Source: Arthrobacter sp. Soil764 (GTDB lineage: Bacteria > Actinomycetota > Actinomycetes > Actinomycetales > Micrococcaceae). Taken from it: DNA of 64,000 nucleotides. The stretch spans positions 316,507-380,506 of the forward strand of contig NZ_LMSI01000012.1 in NCBI RefSeq assembly GCF_001428075.1, in the 5' to 3' direction. Made by a program: the position numbers and the translations under genes. Positions 24,599 to 33,443 of the stretch are shown here, one piece after another (position 1 is the stretch's first letter; every line of letters begins with the position of its first letter). Below the pieces are notes generated by a model. That model was not told the DNA's origin. It saw only the letters and a list, made by a program, of their open reading frames with translations, and searched no databases.

Positions 24599-26040
24599 GT
24601 CCCGGCACCCACGATCTTCAATGCCAGCAGGCAGGTGGCGCGGACTTCGCCGTCATCAAGGTCCACATGCAGAAGCTCCTCGATTCTGCGCAGCCTGTAC
24701 GTCAGGGTGTTGCGGTGGATGAAGAGCTCCTTGCAGGTCTCACGGGTATTCCCGCTGTGCCGCAGGTACGCCTCAAGCGTTTCGCGCAGGGCCGTGCCGC
24801 CGTCGGGCATTAATGGGGCCAGCAGGCGCCGGGACATTCCCACCAGCCCCGGCCCGGGCAGGCCCTCCACCACGCCGGCAAGGTCTGCCACCGGCGCCTG
24901 GTGGAGCCCCGGCTCACCTACCCGGCGGCGGGCCAGCTGCAGCACCAGGGGCAGTTCGTCCAGGTTCGTGCACCCGGAGACGACGGCGGACAGTTCCGGC
25001 GCGTCCTGGAAGGACTTCCGGACGGCGTCCATCAGCTCCATCCCGGCTTCCCCGCGCTGCACCAGCACGGTGGTGAGGCCGGCCTCCTCCATGAACCGCA
25101 CCGTCCTGAATTCAGCCTGCAGGCCCACCCGCACCCGCCACGCGATGGTCCTCAGCTTGGCCGGCGCAACCTCCCCTGCCCCGCCGATCAGCACCGTGCC
25201 CCACTCCCCGTCCGGCTCGAACCCGGCTTCCGCGGCGTAACGCCGAAGGGCCGGCGTCGGCGTTCCCCTGGCCTCGTAGAGCGCCTCCATGAACCGTGCG
25301 GCCTCCCGCGAATGCAGGGGCGACCGCGAACCCAGGGTGTAGCTCAGCTGCATGGCAATGACCGCAGCCACCGGCCCCAAGAGTGGCTGCAGTACCAGGC
25401 TGCTCTTGATCCCCTCGATGGCCAGCCTGAACCGGAGGATTCCGCCGCTGGGCAGGCTCAGCGTGGTCCGGGCGGTTCCGCCCTCAGCTGTTCCTGCGGA
25501 CATGAGTTCAAAGCCGTTGTGGTCAAGGACCGCCACCCGCGCCCGGATGGCGGTGGCTACCCGCTCCAGTACCTGCGCCACGGAGTGGCCGCCCGCCGCC
25601 AGCCTGGTGCACTCATCTGCCAGCTCCCACCCGGCGCGCAGCTCCGCATAGCGTTCGGCCGCGATGAGCTGGTCCACATGCCTCATCACCAGGACGAACG
25701 GCACCTGCGGAGGCAGCTCAAGTAAAGGAAGGCCATGGGCTTCGCAGGCCTTCACCAGGCCGGCCGGCAGTTCGCTGTGCGCGGCGCCCAGGCCGAAAAC
25801 CAGACCCGCCACCGGCACGGACATCAGGCGCTCAACGTAGGCATCCCAGATCCGGTAGTCCTTGACGTTGAGGCCCATCCCGTTGGTCAGCAGCAGCGCG
25901 TTGACGCTGAGGAAGGGCGTGGGGTCCATGTGCTCCGTGGGGGCGCACCAGGCGATCGGCCGGACGAGGCGTCCCGGACTGCCCGGTACGGCAAGGCGGA
26001 TGTTCAGCGCCGGATCCGCCAGGAGATCGGCAACACGCAT
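24595..26040 (-). CDS. PucR/CdaR-type transcriptional regulator of the pxp operon
   Basis: 481 residues from ATG 26040, preceded by GAGGAG. N-terminal PucR domain (MRVADLLADPALNIRLAVPG, AYVERLMSVPVAGLVFGLG), a middle GAF-like region, and the C-terminal PucR helix-turn-helix with ETLEAYLRHSGNTRETCKEL and FIHRNTLTYRLRRIEELL. Such regulators control purine, sugar-diacid or lactam catabolism. It is divergent from pxpA, sharing 99 bases of control DNA, so it probably activates the 5-oxoproline operon. Its end overlaps the LacI gene by four bases, convergently. Confidence 0.87.
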   Translation of the reverse strand: MRVADLLADPALNIRLAVPGSPGRLVRPIAWCAPTEHMDPTPFLSVNALLLTNGMGLNVKDYRIWDAYVERLMSVPVAGLVFGLGAAHSELPAGLVKACEAHGLPLLELPPQVPFVLVMRHVDQLIAAERYAELRAGWELADECTRLAAGGHSVAQVLERVATAIRARVAVLDHNGFELMSAGTAEGGTARTTLSLPSGGILRFRLAIEGIKSSLVLQPLLGPVAAVIAMQLSYTLGSRSPLHSREAARFMEALYEARGTPTPALRRYAAEAGFEPDGEWGTVLIGGAGEVAPAKLRTIAWRVRVGLQAEFRTVRFMEEAGLTTVLVQRGEAGMELMDAVRKSFQDAPELSAVVSGCTNLDELPLVLQLARRRVGEPGLHQAPVADLAGVVEGLPGPGLVGMSRRLLAPLMPDGGTALRETLEAYLRHSGNTRETCKELFIHRNTLTYRLRRIEELLHVDLDDGEVRATCLLALKIVGAGT

Positions 26041-26126
26041 GGCAACTCCTCGGGTTAGTGCAAAAAGCATAATCCGTGTGTCCACATTCGGCGATCCGCC
26101 CAATTCCGGCGGGGTCGCGGGCTCTG

Positions 26127-26139
26127 TACCGTTGCCTGC
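26127..26139 (+). promoter_or_regulatory. -10 box for a leaderless pxpA start
   Basis: TACCGT (26127-26132) is followed by seven bases and the ATG at 26140, with no Shine-Dalgarno sequence. A leaderless transcript for the whole pxp operon is inferred. Confidence 0.4.
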
Positions 26140-26904
26140 ATGCAAAAAAACGTGACGGAAACCACGCCTGCCCAGGTGCTCCTGAATTCGGACATGGGTG
26201 AGGGCTTTGGATTGCACGAGTTCGGAAATGACGTCGCCCTCATGGAGATTATCGACGTCGCCAACGTCGCCTGCGGCTACCACGCCGGGGACCCGGACGT
26301 CATGAACCGGACAGTGGCCCTTGCTGCCGAACACGGAGTGGCGGTCGGAGCCCATCCCGGGCTCCCCGATCCCATGGGTTTCGGCCGCCGCCGCATGGTC
26401 CTCACCCCCGACGAGGTTGAGTCGATCATCCTCTACCAGACCGGGGCCTTGACCGCCTTCCTGGCGAAGAACGGGCTGTCCCTCAACCACATCAAACCCC
26501 ACGGCGCCCTGTACGGCATGCTCGCCGGTGACGAAGAGCTCATGCAGGCGGCGGCCGGAACGGCGAAACAGTTCGGTGTTCCGTTCTACGGCCTGGCCGG
26601 AACTGCCCACGAATCGGTGTGCCGCGCCATGGGCGTGGACTTTGTTGCCGAACTCTACGTGGACCTCAATTACGGCCCGGCCGGCGAGCTCCTTATCCAG
26701 CGCCGGCCCGCGCCCACCGACCCGGCCGCTGCCGCAGAACGCGTCAGCCGGGCGATGGCAGGCGAGCCGGTGCCCGCCGTCGACGGCACTCCCCTGGACA
26801 TCAGGTTCCAGAGCATCTGCGTCCACTCCGATGCTCCCAATGCCGTCGCCGTCGCCTCCGCGGTGCGCAGGGCACTCGACTCATCCCGATCCACCCACTC
26901 CTGA
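26140..26904 (+). CDS. pxpA: 5-oxoprolinase subunit A (LamB/YcsF family)
   Basis: 254 residues with the family pattern from the start: LLNSDMGEGFGLHEFGNDVA, IIDVANVACGYHAGDPDVM, GVAVGAHPGLPDPMGFGRRR, HIKPHGALYGML and ICVHSDAPNAVAVA. PxpA works with PxpB and PxpC to hydrolyse 5-oxoproline (pyroglutamate) to glutamate with ATP. It is the first gene of an operon that also holds a biotin carrier and biotin carboxylase before pxpB and pxpC. Confidence 0.92.
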   Translation: MQKNVTETTPAQVLLNSDMGEGFGLHEFGNDVALMEIIDVANVACGYHAGDPDVMNRTVALAAEHGVAVGAHPGLPDPMGFGRRRMVLTPDEVESIILYQTGALTAFLAKNGLSLNHIKPHGALYGMLAGDEELMQAAAGTAKQFGVPFYGLAGTAHESVCRAMGVDFVAELYVDLNYGPAGELLIQRRPAPTDPAAAAERVSRAMAGEPVPAVDGTPLDIRFQSICVHSDAPNAVAVASAVRRALDSSRSTHS

Positions 26905-26917
26905 AAGCGAGCAGCAC

Positions 26918-27157
26918 ATGGCCACGATCGTTTCACCCCTTCCCGGAGTCTTCTACCGCAAGCCCGGACCGGGCAAACCCCCATTCGCCAATGAAGGCGA
27001 CACCATCGAAGTCGGCCAGACCATCGGCATCGTGGAAATCATGAAGCAGTTCACCGAGATCCAGTCCGACGTTGCCGGAACCCTTGAATCCTTCGAAGTC
27101 AACGAAGGCGAAATGGTCAACCCGGGCGACACCATCGTCGTCATCCGGGAAGGATAA
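26918..27157 (+). CDS. Biotin carboxyl carrier-type small protein
   Basis: 79 residues: a stand-alone biotinyl domain (SPLPGVFYRKPGPGKPPF, VGQTIGIVEIMKQFTEI, GTLESFEVNEGEMVNPGD). The biotin acceptor is K43 in EIMKQF, a variant of the usual (A/V)MKM. It lacks the N-terminal part of acetyl-CoA carboxylase AccB. It lies 13 bases after pxpA and 9 before the biotin carboxylase, so the two biotin proteins are expressed as a set with the Pxp subunits. Confidence 0.88.
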   Translation: MATIVSPLPGVFYRKPGPGKPPFANEGDTIEVGQTIGIVEIMKQFTEIQSDVAGTLESFEVNEGEMVNPGDTIVVIREG

Positions 27158-27166
27158 AGGCAGCCC

Positions 27167-28516
27167 ATGAAACTGTTCATCGCAAACCGAGGCGAGATCG
27201 CCGTACGGATCGCCAGGACCGCCCGCGAAATGGGCATCGAAACGGTCCTGGGGGTCAGCGAGGCCGACGTGGAATCACTGGCAGCCCGGTCAGCCGACCA
27301 GTACGTGGTGATTGGCCCGGCCCAGGCCGCCGCCAGCTACCTGAACCAGGACGCCCTGGTCACCGCCGCCCGGGAACAGGGGTGCGACGCCGTGCATCCG
27401 GGCTACGGCTTCCTCTCCGAAAATGCCGACTTCGCCCGCAAGGTGGCGGACGCCGGCCTGACCTGGGTGGGCCCCAACGCAGACACCATCGGCATGATGG
27501 GCAACAAGTCCCTGGCCCGGGAGGCTGCAGCCAAGGCAGGAGTCCCCGTACTCAAGGGGTCCGACGGCCCGCTGGACCCTGAAGCTGACGCCGTCGAAAT
27601 TGCCCGCGGTATCGGGTACCCGCTGGTGGTGAAGGCCTCGGCCGGAGGCGGCGGCAGGGGCATCCGGTTCGTGCACGACGAAAGCGAGCTCCTTGAAACC
27701 ATCGAAATGGCCCGGGGCGAGGCCGCTGCCGTCTTCGGCGACGCCACCGTTTACCTGGAACGGTTCGTGGAGCATGCCCGCCACGTTGAGGTGCAGGTCC
27801 TCGGCGACGGGACCAACTTCATCCACCTGGGCGACCGCGACTGTTCCATGCAGCGCCGTTCCCAGAAGGTGCTGGAGGAAGCGCCCGCCCCCAACCTTCC
27901 GGAGGCCGTCCGCAGCACCATCAGGGAGTCTTCCGTGGCCCTTGCCCGCGAATGCGGCTACCACGGAGCGGGGACCGTGGAGTTCCTCTACGACCCCGTC
28001 AACCACGAGGCCGCCTTCATCGAGATGAACACGCGTATCCAGGTGGAGCACCCCATCACCGAGCAAATCACCGGGGTGGACCTGGTCCGTGAGCAGCTGC
28101 TGATTGCCTCCACCGGATCCATGTCCATTTCCCAGGACGATGTGCGCTTCACCGGCCACGCCATCGAATGCCGGATCAACGCCGAAGACCCCAACCACCA
28201 CTTCTTCCCCAGCCCCGGAACCATCCGCTCCCTGGAATGGCCATCGGGTGAGGGAATCCGGGTGGACACCGGAGTGGAGGCAGGTTCGGTGGTGAGCCCG
28301 TACTACGACTCCCTCCTGGCCAAGCTGATCGTTCACGCCCCGGACCGGGATGCCGCGATCGCAGCTACCCTGGCGGCTTTGGAGGCAACACACGTTGAGG
28401 GGGTCAAGACCACCATCCCCGTCCACACGGCCCTGCTGGCACGGCCTGAATTTGCCAACGTCAGCCACCACTCGAAGTTCATCGAAACCGCAGCCGACCT
28501 GATGGGGGCAAAATGA
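27167..28516 (+). CDS. Biotin carboxylase subunit (AccC-like) of the pxp operon
   Basis: 449 residues, full-length ATP-grasp biotin carboxylase: KLFIANRGEIAVRIARTARE at the start, HPGYGFLSENADFA, KASAGGGGRGIRFV (glycine-rich ATP loop), HVEVQVLGDG, GDRDCSMQRRSQKV and FIEMNTRIQVEHPITE with the catalytic Glu/Asn/Arg residues. It carboxylates biotin with bicarbonate and ATP. There is no acyl-CoA carboxyltransferase nearby; pxpB and pxpC, whose folds are related to the carboxyltransferase part of urea carboxylase-type enzymes, follow with a four-base overlap. This argues for a carboxylation step linked to lactam opening. Confidence 0.9.
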   Translation: MKLFIANRGEIAVRIARTAREMGIETVLGVSEADVESLAARSADQYVVIGPAQAAASYLNQDALVTAAREQGCDAVHPGYGFLSENADFARKVADAGLTWVGPNADTIGMMGNKSLAREAAAKAGVPVLKGSDGPLDPEADAVEIARGIGYPLVVKASAGGGGRGIRFVHDESELLETIEMARGEAAAVFGDATVYLERFVEHARHVEVQVLGDGTNFIHLGDRDCSMQRRSQKVLEEAPAPNLPEAVRSTIRESSVALARECGYHGAGTVEFLYDPVNHEAAFIEMNTRIQVEHPITEQITGVDLVREQLLIASTGSMSISQDDVRFTGHAIECRINAEDPNHHFFPSPGTIRSLEWPSGEGIRVDTGVEAGSVVSPYYDSLLAKLIVHAPDRDAAIAATLAALEATHVEGVKTTIPVHTALLARPEFANVSHHSKFIETAADLMGAK

Positions 28517-29418
28517 CCACCGAAACCGCCGTCCTTCCGGGTGCGCGCTACACCTGGGGCGGGGACGAATTCCTGTTCGTGGAAGTCTCCGAGGCCATGA
28601 GCCTGCCCGCGAACTTCAAGGTCATGTCCATCGCGGGCAGGCTCTCCGAGTCCCGGTTCCCGGGAATCGTGGACATCTGCCCAGCCAACGCGTCCCTGCT
28701 GGTGCGGTTCGATCCCGACGTCCTGCCGCCGGAACAGCTGGAAAGTGCCGTCCGCGACATCGAACGGGACCTGATGAACCACCAGGAGCGGGCGCTTGAG
28801 ACGCGGATCGTTGAAGTTCCCGTCTGGTACGAGGACCCCTTCACCGCCGAGGTGGCACAGCGGTTCCGGGAAGGCTTCCACCAGGAGCCCGAGGGCAGCG
28901 ACATCGACTATGCAGCCAAGGTCAACCACCTCAAGGACGCAGCGGAGTTCATCCAGCGGCACCACGAACAGCCCTGGCTGGTGTCCATGGTTGGCTTCGT
29001 GGCCGGGCTGCCGTTCCTGTTCCAGCTGGTGGACCGCGACAAGCAGCTGGAGGTCCCCAAGTACCTGAGCCCACGGACCGACACCCCCAAACTGACCGTG
29101 GGCCACGGAGGATGCTTCGGCTGCATCTATTCCGTCCGCGGGGCCGGCGGGTACCAGATGTTCGGCGTGGCCGCGGCCCCCATCTTTGATCCCGGCCAGG
29201 CGCTGGCGGACTTCAAGGATTTCATGGTGTTCTTCCGGCCCGGGGACATCGTGAAGTTCAAACCGGTTACCGAGGCGGAATACAACGCAATCCAGGCCGA
29301 AATCTCGGCCGGAACCTTCCGCTACCGGCAGGCGCCGGTGACATTCGAGCTGTCCAAAGCCCTGGCCGATCCCGAAGGCTACAACCGTGAACTCATGGAG
29401 GCCCTCAATGGCATTTGA
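28513..29418 (+). CDS. pxpB: 5-oxoprolinase subunit B (KipI family)
   Basis: 301 residues, longer than the ~230 of classic KipI because of an N-terminal and a central extension. Family features are SLPANFKVMSIAGRLSESRF, PGIVDICPANASLLVRFDPD, VPVWYEDPF, the central SMVGFVAGLPFLFQL with FG..G.P-type spacing, and GGYQMFGVAAAPIFDPGQAL. It pairs with PxpC as a heterodimer. ATGA overlap with the biotin carboxylase upstream and an 11-base overlap with pxpC downstream indicate translational coupling. Confidence 0.88.
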   Translation: MTTETAVLPGARYTWGGDEFLFVEVSEAMSLPANFKVMSIAGRLSESRFPGIVDICPANASLLVRFDPDVLPPEQLESAVRDIERDLMNHQERALETRIVEVPVWYEDPFTAEVAQRFREGFHQEPEGSDIDYAAKVNHLKDAAEFIQRHHEQPWLVSMVGFVAGLPFLFQLVDRDKQLEVPKYLSPRTDTPKLTVGHGGCFGCIYSVRGAGGYQMFGVAAAPIFDPGQALADFKDFMVFFRPGDIVKFKPVTEAEYNAIQAEISAGTFRYRQAPVTFELSKALADPEGYNRELMEALNGI

Positions 29419-30394
29419 AATTGGAAACCCGGGCCTGGCCACCACTGTCCAGGACCAGGGGCGCGCGGGCCACTACAACGTGGGCATCCCGCAAAGCGGT
29501 TCCATGGACCAGTACTCCGCCGAGCTCGGCAATGCCCTGGTGGGAAACACGGCGCGGGAAGCGGTCCTTGAGTGCACCTATCTCGGCCCCGTGCTGACCA
29601 CCGACAGCGATGCCGTCATCGTCGTCACGGGTGCCCCGGTGGAGGTGAAGGTCAACGGGGAGCCGCGGCCCCAGTGGAGCCGCCTGCCGCTCAAGGCCGG
29701 GGACCAGCTCTCCTTCGGCGTCATTCAGGGCGGAACCCGCTATTACATCGCGGTCCAGGGCGGCATCGACGTCCCGGAGGTGCTCGGAAGCCGGTCCACT
29801 TACAGTCTCGGCGGTATCGGCGGCTTCAAAGGCCGGAAACTTGAAGCGGGTGATGTGGTTCCCGTGGGCACTCCCCTCAACGGCGGACAACTCCCGCAGG
29901 CCGAAACTGTTCCGGAGGAGTTCCGGCCCGTTTATGCCAAAGAGCAGGAAGTCCGGATTGTGCTGGGGTTGTACGATCACCGCCTCACTGAAGAAGGCCT
30001 GGGCAGTCTCCTGAACGAGGAGTGGAAGGTGACTCCTGTGGCTGACCGGATGGGTCTGCGCTACTCCGGGCCAGGGGTGAAATGGAGGGAGCGGGAACAG
30101 CCTTTCGGCGCCGGCTCGGACCCCTCCAACATTGTGGACGCAGGGTACGCCGTGGGGTCCATCCAGATTCCGGGCGGCACCCAGCCGATCATCCTGCACC
30201 GCGATGCCGTCTCGGGCGGCGGTTATGCGATGGTGGGCACCGTCATCAGTGCCGACATGGACCTGGTTGCCAGGGCGGCTCCCGGGACGGCGACCCGGTT
30301 TGTGGCTGTCAGCCTTGCTGATGCCCTGGACGCCCGCCGGGAGATGGCCGGACGCCGGGACAAGGCCTGGGCGGCACTTGGCGCCAACCGGTGA
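29408..30394 (+). CDS. pxpC: 5-oxoprolinase subunit C (KipA family, biotin-dependent carboxyltransferase-like)
   Basis: 328 residues. The N-terminal hallmark is PGLATTVQDQGRAGHYNVGI followed by SGSMDQYSAELGNALVGN; later YIAVQGGIDVPEVLGSRSTY, DRMGLRYSGPGVKW and VGSIQIPGGTQPIILHRDAV follow the KipA pattern. With PxpB it completes the lactam-opening enzyme. Annotated in many genomes as a biotin-dependent carboxyltransferase because of fold similarity to urea carboxylase. Last gene of the operon; a hairpin follows at once. Confidence 0.9.
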   Translation: MAFEIGNPGLATTVQDQGRAGHYNVGIPQSGSMDQYSAELGNALVGNTAREAVLECTYLGPVLTTDSDAVIVVTGAPVEVKVNGEPRPQWSRLPLKAGDQLSFGVIQGGTRYYIAVQGGIDVPEVLGSRSTYSLGGIGGFKGRKLEAGDVVPVGTPLNGGQLPQAETVPEEFRPVYAKEQEVRIVLGLYDHRLTEEGLGSLLNEEWKVTPVADRMGLRYSGPGVKWREREQPFGAGSDPSNIVDAGYAVGSIQIPGGTQPIILHRDAVSGGGYAMVGTVISADMDLVARAAPGTATRFVAVSLADALDARREMAGRRDKAWAALGANR

Positions 30395-30400
30395 CAGGTG

Positions 30401-30432
30401 GAGGCGGGCCTGGGCCATCCAGTACCCGCCTC
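30401..30432. terminator. Hairpin after the pxp operon
   Basis: GAGGCGGG, 16 bases, CCCGCCTC: perfect 8-bp arms starting seven bases after the pxpC stop and 29 bases before the convergent propeller gene stop. Probably a bidirectional terminator. Confidence 0.5.
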
Positions 30433-30460
30433 TGCCGGAGCCTCAGGACATCAGTGCGTC

Positions 30461-31681
30461 TTAGTCCAGGACCCAGCCCTCAGAACAGCCCGCCCCGCTG
30501 ACCTTCCTTCGACGCCGCAGCACAACAACCACCACAGCAGCGCCGGCCAGGAACAATAGACCGGCTCCGGCGGCGACGGCCGGAAGGGCCACATCGAAGG
30601 AACCCCTGGCGATGACGGCGCCATCGGACCCGCCGCCGTCGTCCACGGCTGCCTCTTCCCCGCCCGGGGTGACCGGCGCGGCAGTGCCGGCCGGTCCGCC
30701 GTCGAGCACTGTCAGGGACCTGCCGCGCCTGTTCACCACCACCACGGATCCGTCGCCGCGCTGAACCATCCGGCCGGGGTCATCGCCGACGGCGATGGTG
30801 CGCGTGGCAGCCGCTGCGCCGGCGGGAATGACGGAGACGGAGTCGTCCACGCTGTTGGTCACGTACACCGTCCCGTCGGCAGCGGCCAGCACCTCCTGCG
30901 GCGCCTTGCCCACGGGAATCCGCCGCGCCACCGATGTGCCGCCGGGCTCGATCACCGCCACCTCGTTGGTCATAATGTTGGCCACGTAGACGGTTCCGTC
31001 CGGAGCCGCCGCAATCCCGTGCGGGTGGGTCCCCGCGCCCACGTCGATGGTGTGCGACGGCGACGGCGCACCGGCGGGAATCACGGTCACGGTGCCCGCG
31101 AGCTGGTTGGCGGCATACGCCGTCCCGTCCTTTGCCAGGGCCACCTCCACGGGATACCGGCCGGCCTGGATGGTCCGGTGCACCCACGCCTCGCCTGGCT
31201 TCACCACGGACAGGGAGTTCTCCTCCGGATTGACCACGTACAGCGATCCGTCCGGCCCCACCACCAGCCGGTGCCTGCCGAAGGACACCTTCATGACCAG
31301 GGAGACCTGGTCCGCGCCGGGCGCCACAACGCCGATTTCGGACTGCGCGCCATCGGCCTGCGACACGTACAGCGTCCCGTCCGGCGTGACGGCCAGCGAC
31401 GTGGGAAACTTCCCGGTCCGGATGGTGCGGGACGGCACGGTCTCCCCCGGCCGGTAAGCGCTGACGCTTCCGTCCCACCTGTAGTCGCTGACATACAGCG
31501 TGCCGTCCGGTCCGGACGCGACGCCCAAGGGCTGGCCGACGACGTCGATCACCTTCGGGTCGGCCGCGGACGCAGGGGCGGCGACGACGGCGGAGGCCAG
31601 TAAGAGCGCGGCTGCCACACCCAGCGCTCTCCGGGCGGCCGGGAGCGGCTTGGTAAACGGACGTGCAGGCTTGGATGTCAT
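30461..31681 (-). CDS. Secreted/anchored beta-propeller (YncE/NHL-like) protein
   Basis: 406 residues. A Sec signal peptide (RRALGVAAALLLASAVVAAP, cleavage near ASA-A) is followed by about six propeller blades, each with a G.APDGTVYVAN-like strand (GVASGPDGTLYVSDY, SLAVTPDGTLYVSQ, GIAAAPDGTVYVAN and others) and intervening V.VI.PGA turns. A low-complexity Gly/Asp linker precedes a C-terminal membrane helix (FLAGAAVVVVVLRRRR region) and a positive tail. It is therefore surface anchored with the propeller outside. Ligand unknown; such propellers mediate protein binding or lactonase-like chemistry. GGGGGAAC precedes the ATG. Confidence 0.8.
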   Translation of the reverse strand: MTSKPARPFTKPLPAARRALGVAAALLLASAVVAAPASAADPKVIDVVGQPLGVASGPDGTLYVSDYRWDGSVSAYRPGETVPSRTIRTGKFPTSLAVTPDGTLYVSQADGAQSEIGVVAPGADQVSLVMKVSFGRHRLVVGPDGSLYVVNPEENSLSVVKPGEAWVHRTIQAGRYPVEVALAKDGTAYAANQLAGTVTVIPAGAPSPSHTIDVGAGTHPHGIAAAPDGTVYVANIMTNEVAVIEPGGTSVARRIPVGKAPQEVLAAADGTVYVTNSVDDSVSVIPAGAAAATRTIAVGDDPGRMVQRGDGSVVVVNRRGRSLTVLDGGPAGTAAPVTPGGEEAAVDDGGGSDGAVIARGSFDVALPAVAAGAGLLFLAGAAVVVVVLRRRRKVSGAGCSEGWVLD

Positions 31682-31834
31682 GAAGTTCCCCCAGAAAGGT
31701 CACCGACCCCCTCGGCAACCCTCCGATCCTAGCCGCAGATGACTCCGCACACGCGCACAAGACGACCTGCCCGCCGTCGTAAATTCACGACGCCGGCCCG
31801 CAGCAAAGGTGCCGAGCTCCCCTACCGTGCTGGT

Positions 31835-32155
31835 CTACTGTCCCGGGGCGCGGTAGGACGGCGTCTTCTTGGCGGCCTCGTCCAGGTCCTCCACGCTCAG
31901 CAGCGGCTTCAGCCGGACGTTGACGCTCCCGGACGAATTAATGAGCAGCGACAGTGCTGCGGCACTTGCATCATCCGGCACGTCAAAGACGCCGAGGACG
32001 TCGTAGTAGCCGAAGGCATAGTAGAAGCTGTCCAGTGTTCCGCCCACGGACTTCAAAGCCTCCGTCAGCGCATCGCGGCGCTTGGTGCCGCCCTCCTGCA
32101 TGAGCCCCTTGATGCCCTGGCCCATGTAGGTGGCTTCAAACAGATACTTCGGCAT
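31835..32155 (-). CDS. GYD-domain protein
   Basis: 106 residues: KYLFEATYMGQGIKGLMQEG at the N-terminus and FYYAFGYYDVLGVFDVPDD in the middle give the GYD (ferredoxin-like dimeric barrel) pattern. These small cytoplasmic proteins are common and poorly characterised. GGGAAGGACG lies before the ATG. Single gene. Confidence 0.8.
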   Translation of the reverse strand: MPKYLFEATYMGQGIKGLMQEGGTKRRDALTEALKSVGGTLDSFYYAFGYYDVLGVFDVPDDASAAALSLLINSSGSVNVRLKPLLSVEDLDEAAKKTPSYRAPGQ

Positions 32156-32605
32156 GGTTCGTCCTTCCCTGGATCCTCACAACGGTGTGCTGACTACGGT
32201 GTGCTGCGGCCATGCGGAAGGTATCTGCGGAGCCTGAGTGCGATTGATGCAGGATGACGTGCGCACAGAAGCCTCCTCACCTGGCTCGATGGCCGAGCAG
32301 GAGCGGCCCAGATCCGGCCCCTTATCCGTGGAAACGGGGTGAATGGCCCCGCTAAGGCTGAAGCTATTCCTCCCCCTGCCGGCAGTCAATATGCCGGGAT
32401 ACCTAATGGCCGCCACCTAAGAAGCAGCCTGGAAGGGGGCGCACTGCCGGTCCCCCAACCTCCCGGGAATCAGCAGCCCAAGGCAGTTCGGCCCTATCAG
32501 GATGCAGCGGCGCGGCGAAGGCTGGAACAGTCAGGCGCCGGGCAGGATGCCCGCGGGCCCCGCGTCAGACATGGCAGAACTGCGGGCTCTGAGGACTCTG
32601 CGGAC
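32156..32605. other. Intergenic region between divergent GYD and DUF998 genes
   Basis: About 450 bases with no convincing gene. A plus-strand open frame enters the DUF998 gene from 32339, but its Pro/Arg-rich translation before 32606 does not look like protein. No clear hairpin or palindrome was found; it presumably holds two divergent promoters. Confidence 0.4.
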
Positions 32606-33316
32606 ATGTCGATCGGGAAGGGACACCTCCAGCGACGCCGGAGAGCGGCCGCGTCCGAAGGCCCGCGCCGCGATGCCGTGCGAAAGAGCCTCCTGACTGC
32701 GGGCCCCTTGTCTTCACTCCTGTACGTGGTGTTCACCGACGCCATAGCGGCCTCCCTGTGGGACGGGTACCGCCGCACCGAACAGATGGTGAGCGAACTG
32801 TTTGCCGTCGGCTCCCCCGGCCGCGACGTCCTGGCCCCGTTCACCTGGGTGTACACGGTGTTGTTTGTTGCCTTCGGGGCAGGAGTCTGGACCTCCGTGC
32901 GCGGGAACCGGGCGTTCCGGGTGGGCGGCGGGCTGCTCACCGCCTATGGGCTGTGGAACATCATGGGAAGCATCTACCCGCTGAGGCTGGGCGATGACAC
33001 GTCCATACCCATGCATATCGTCGCCACCAACATCCAGCTGGCCCTCATGGTGGCCGCCATGTGCTTCGTAGCTGCCGGATTCCGCGGCCTGATGCGCGCT
33101 TACTCAATCGTCTCGCTGGCCGTATCGGCGTTGATGGGCATGATCGCGTTCATGGCGGCGCCGGGCCCAAACCTTGTACTGGGCATCGGCGAGCGCATCA
33201 GCATCGGGGCCTTCCTGCTCTGGGTTGCTGTCCTCGGCGCCGCGCTGTGGAATCGCCCGCCGCCTATCGCTAACCGCAACCATCTGCAGTACGTTGAGCG
33301 CAGGCCGTATGAATAG
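32606..33316 (+). CDS. DUF998-family integral membrane protein
   Basis: About 236 residues with six hydrophobic segments after a basic N-terminus: LLTAGPLSSLLYVVFTDAIA, FTWVYTVLFVAFGAGVW, GGGLLTAYGLWNIMGSIYPL, HIVATNIQLALMVAAMCFVA and two more. The layout and short polar loops fit DUF998. Start ATG 32606 is used; GTG 32678 would remove a basic leader that may not be translated. Function unknown. Confidence 0.65.
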   Translation: MSIGKGHLQRRRRAAASEGPRRDAVRKSLLTAGPLSSLLYVVFTDAIAASLWDGYRRTEQMVSELFAVGSPGRDVLAPFTWVYTVLFVAFGAGVWTSVRGNRAFRVGGGLLTAYGLWNIMGSIYPLRLGDDTSIPMHIVATNIQLALMVAAMCFVAAGFRGLMRAYSIVSLAVSALMGMIAFMAAPGPNLVLGIGERISIGAFLLWVAVLGAALWNRPPPIANRNHLQYVERRPYE

Positions 33317-33443
33317 GCGCTGCTGGGCGCTGTTGTTCCGGCCATCTCCGCTGGAATCCAGCCCTCAGCCCATTACGTGACCAATCGAGCCCAAGGTCGA
33401 AGCCCGGCCACGCGCCACCGGCAGGACCAAGAGAAGCCAACCC

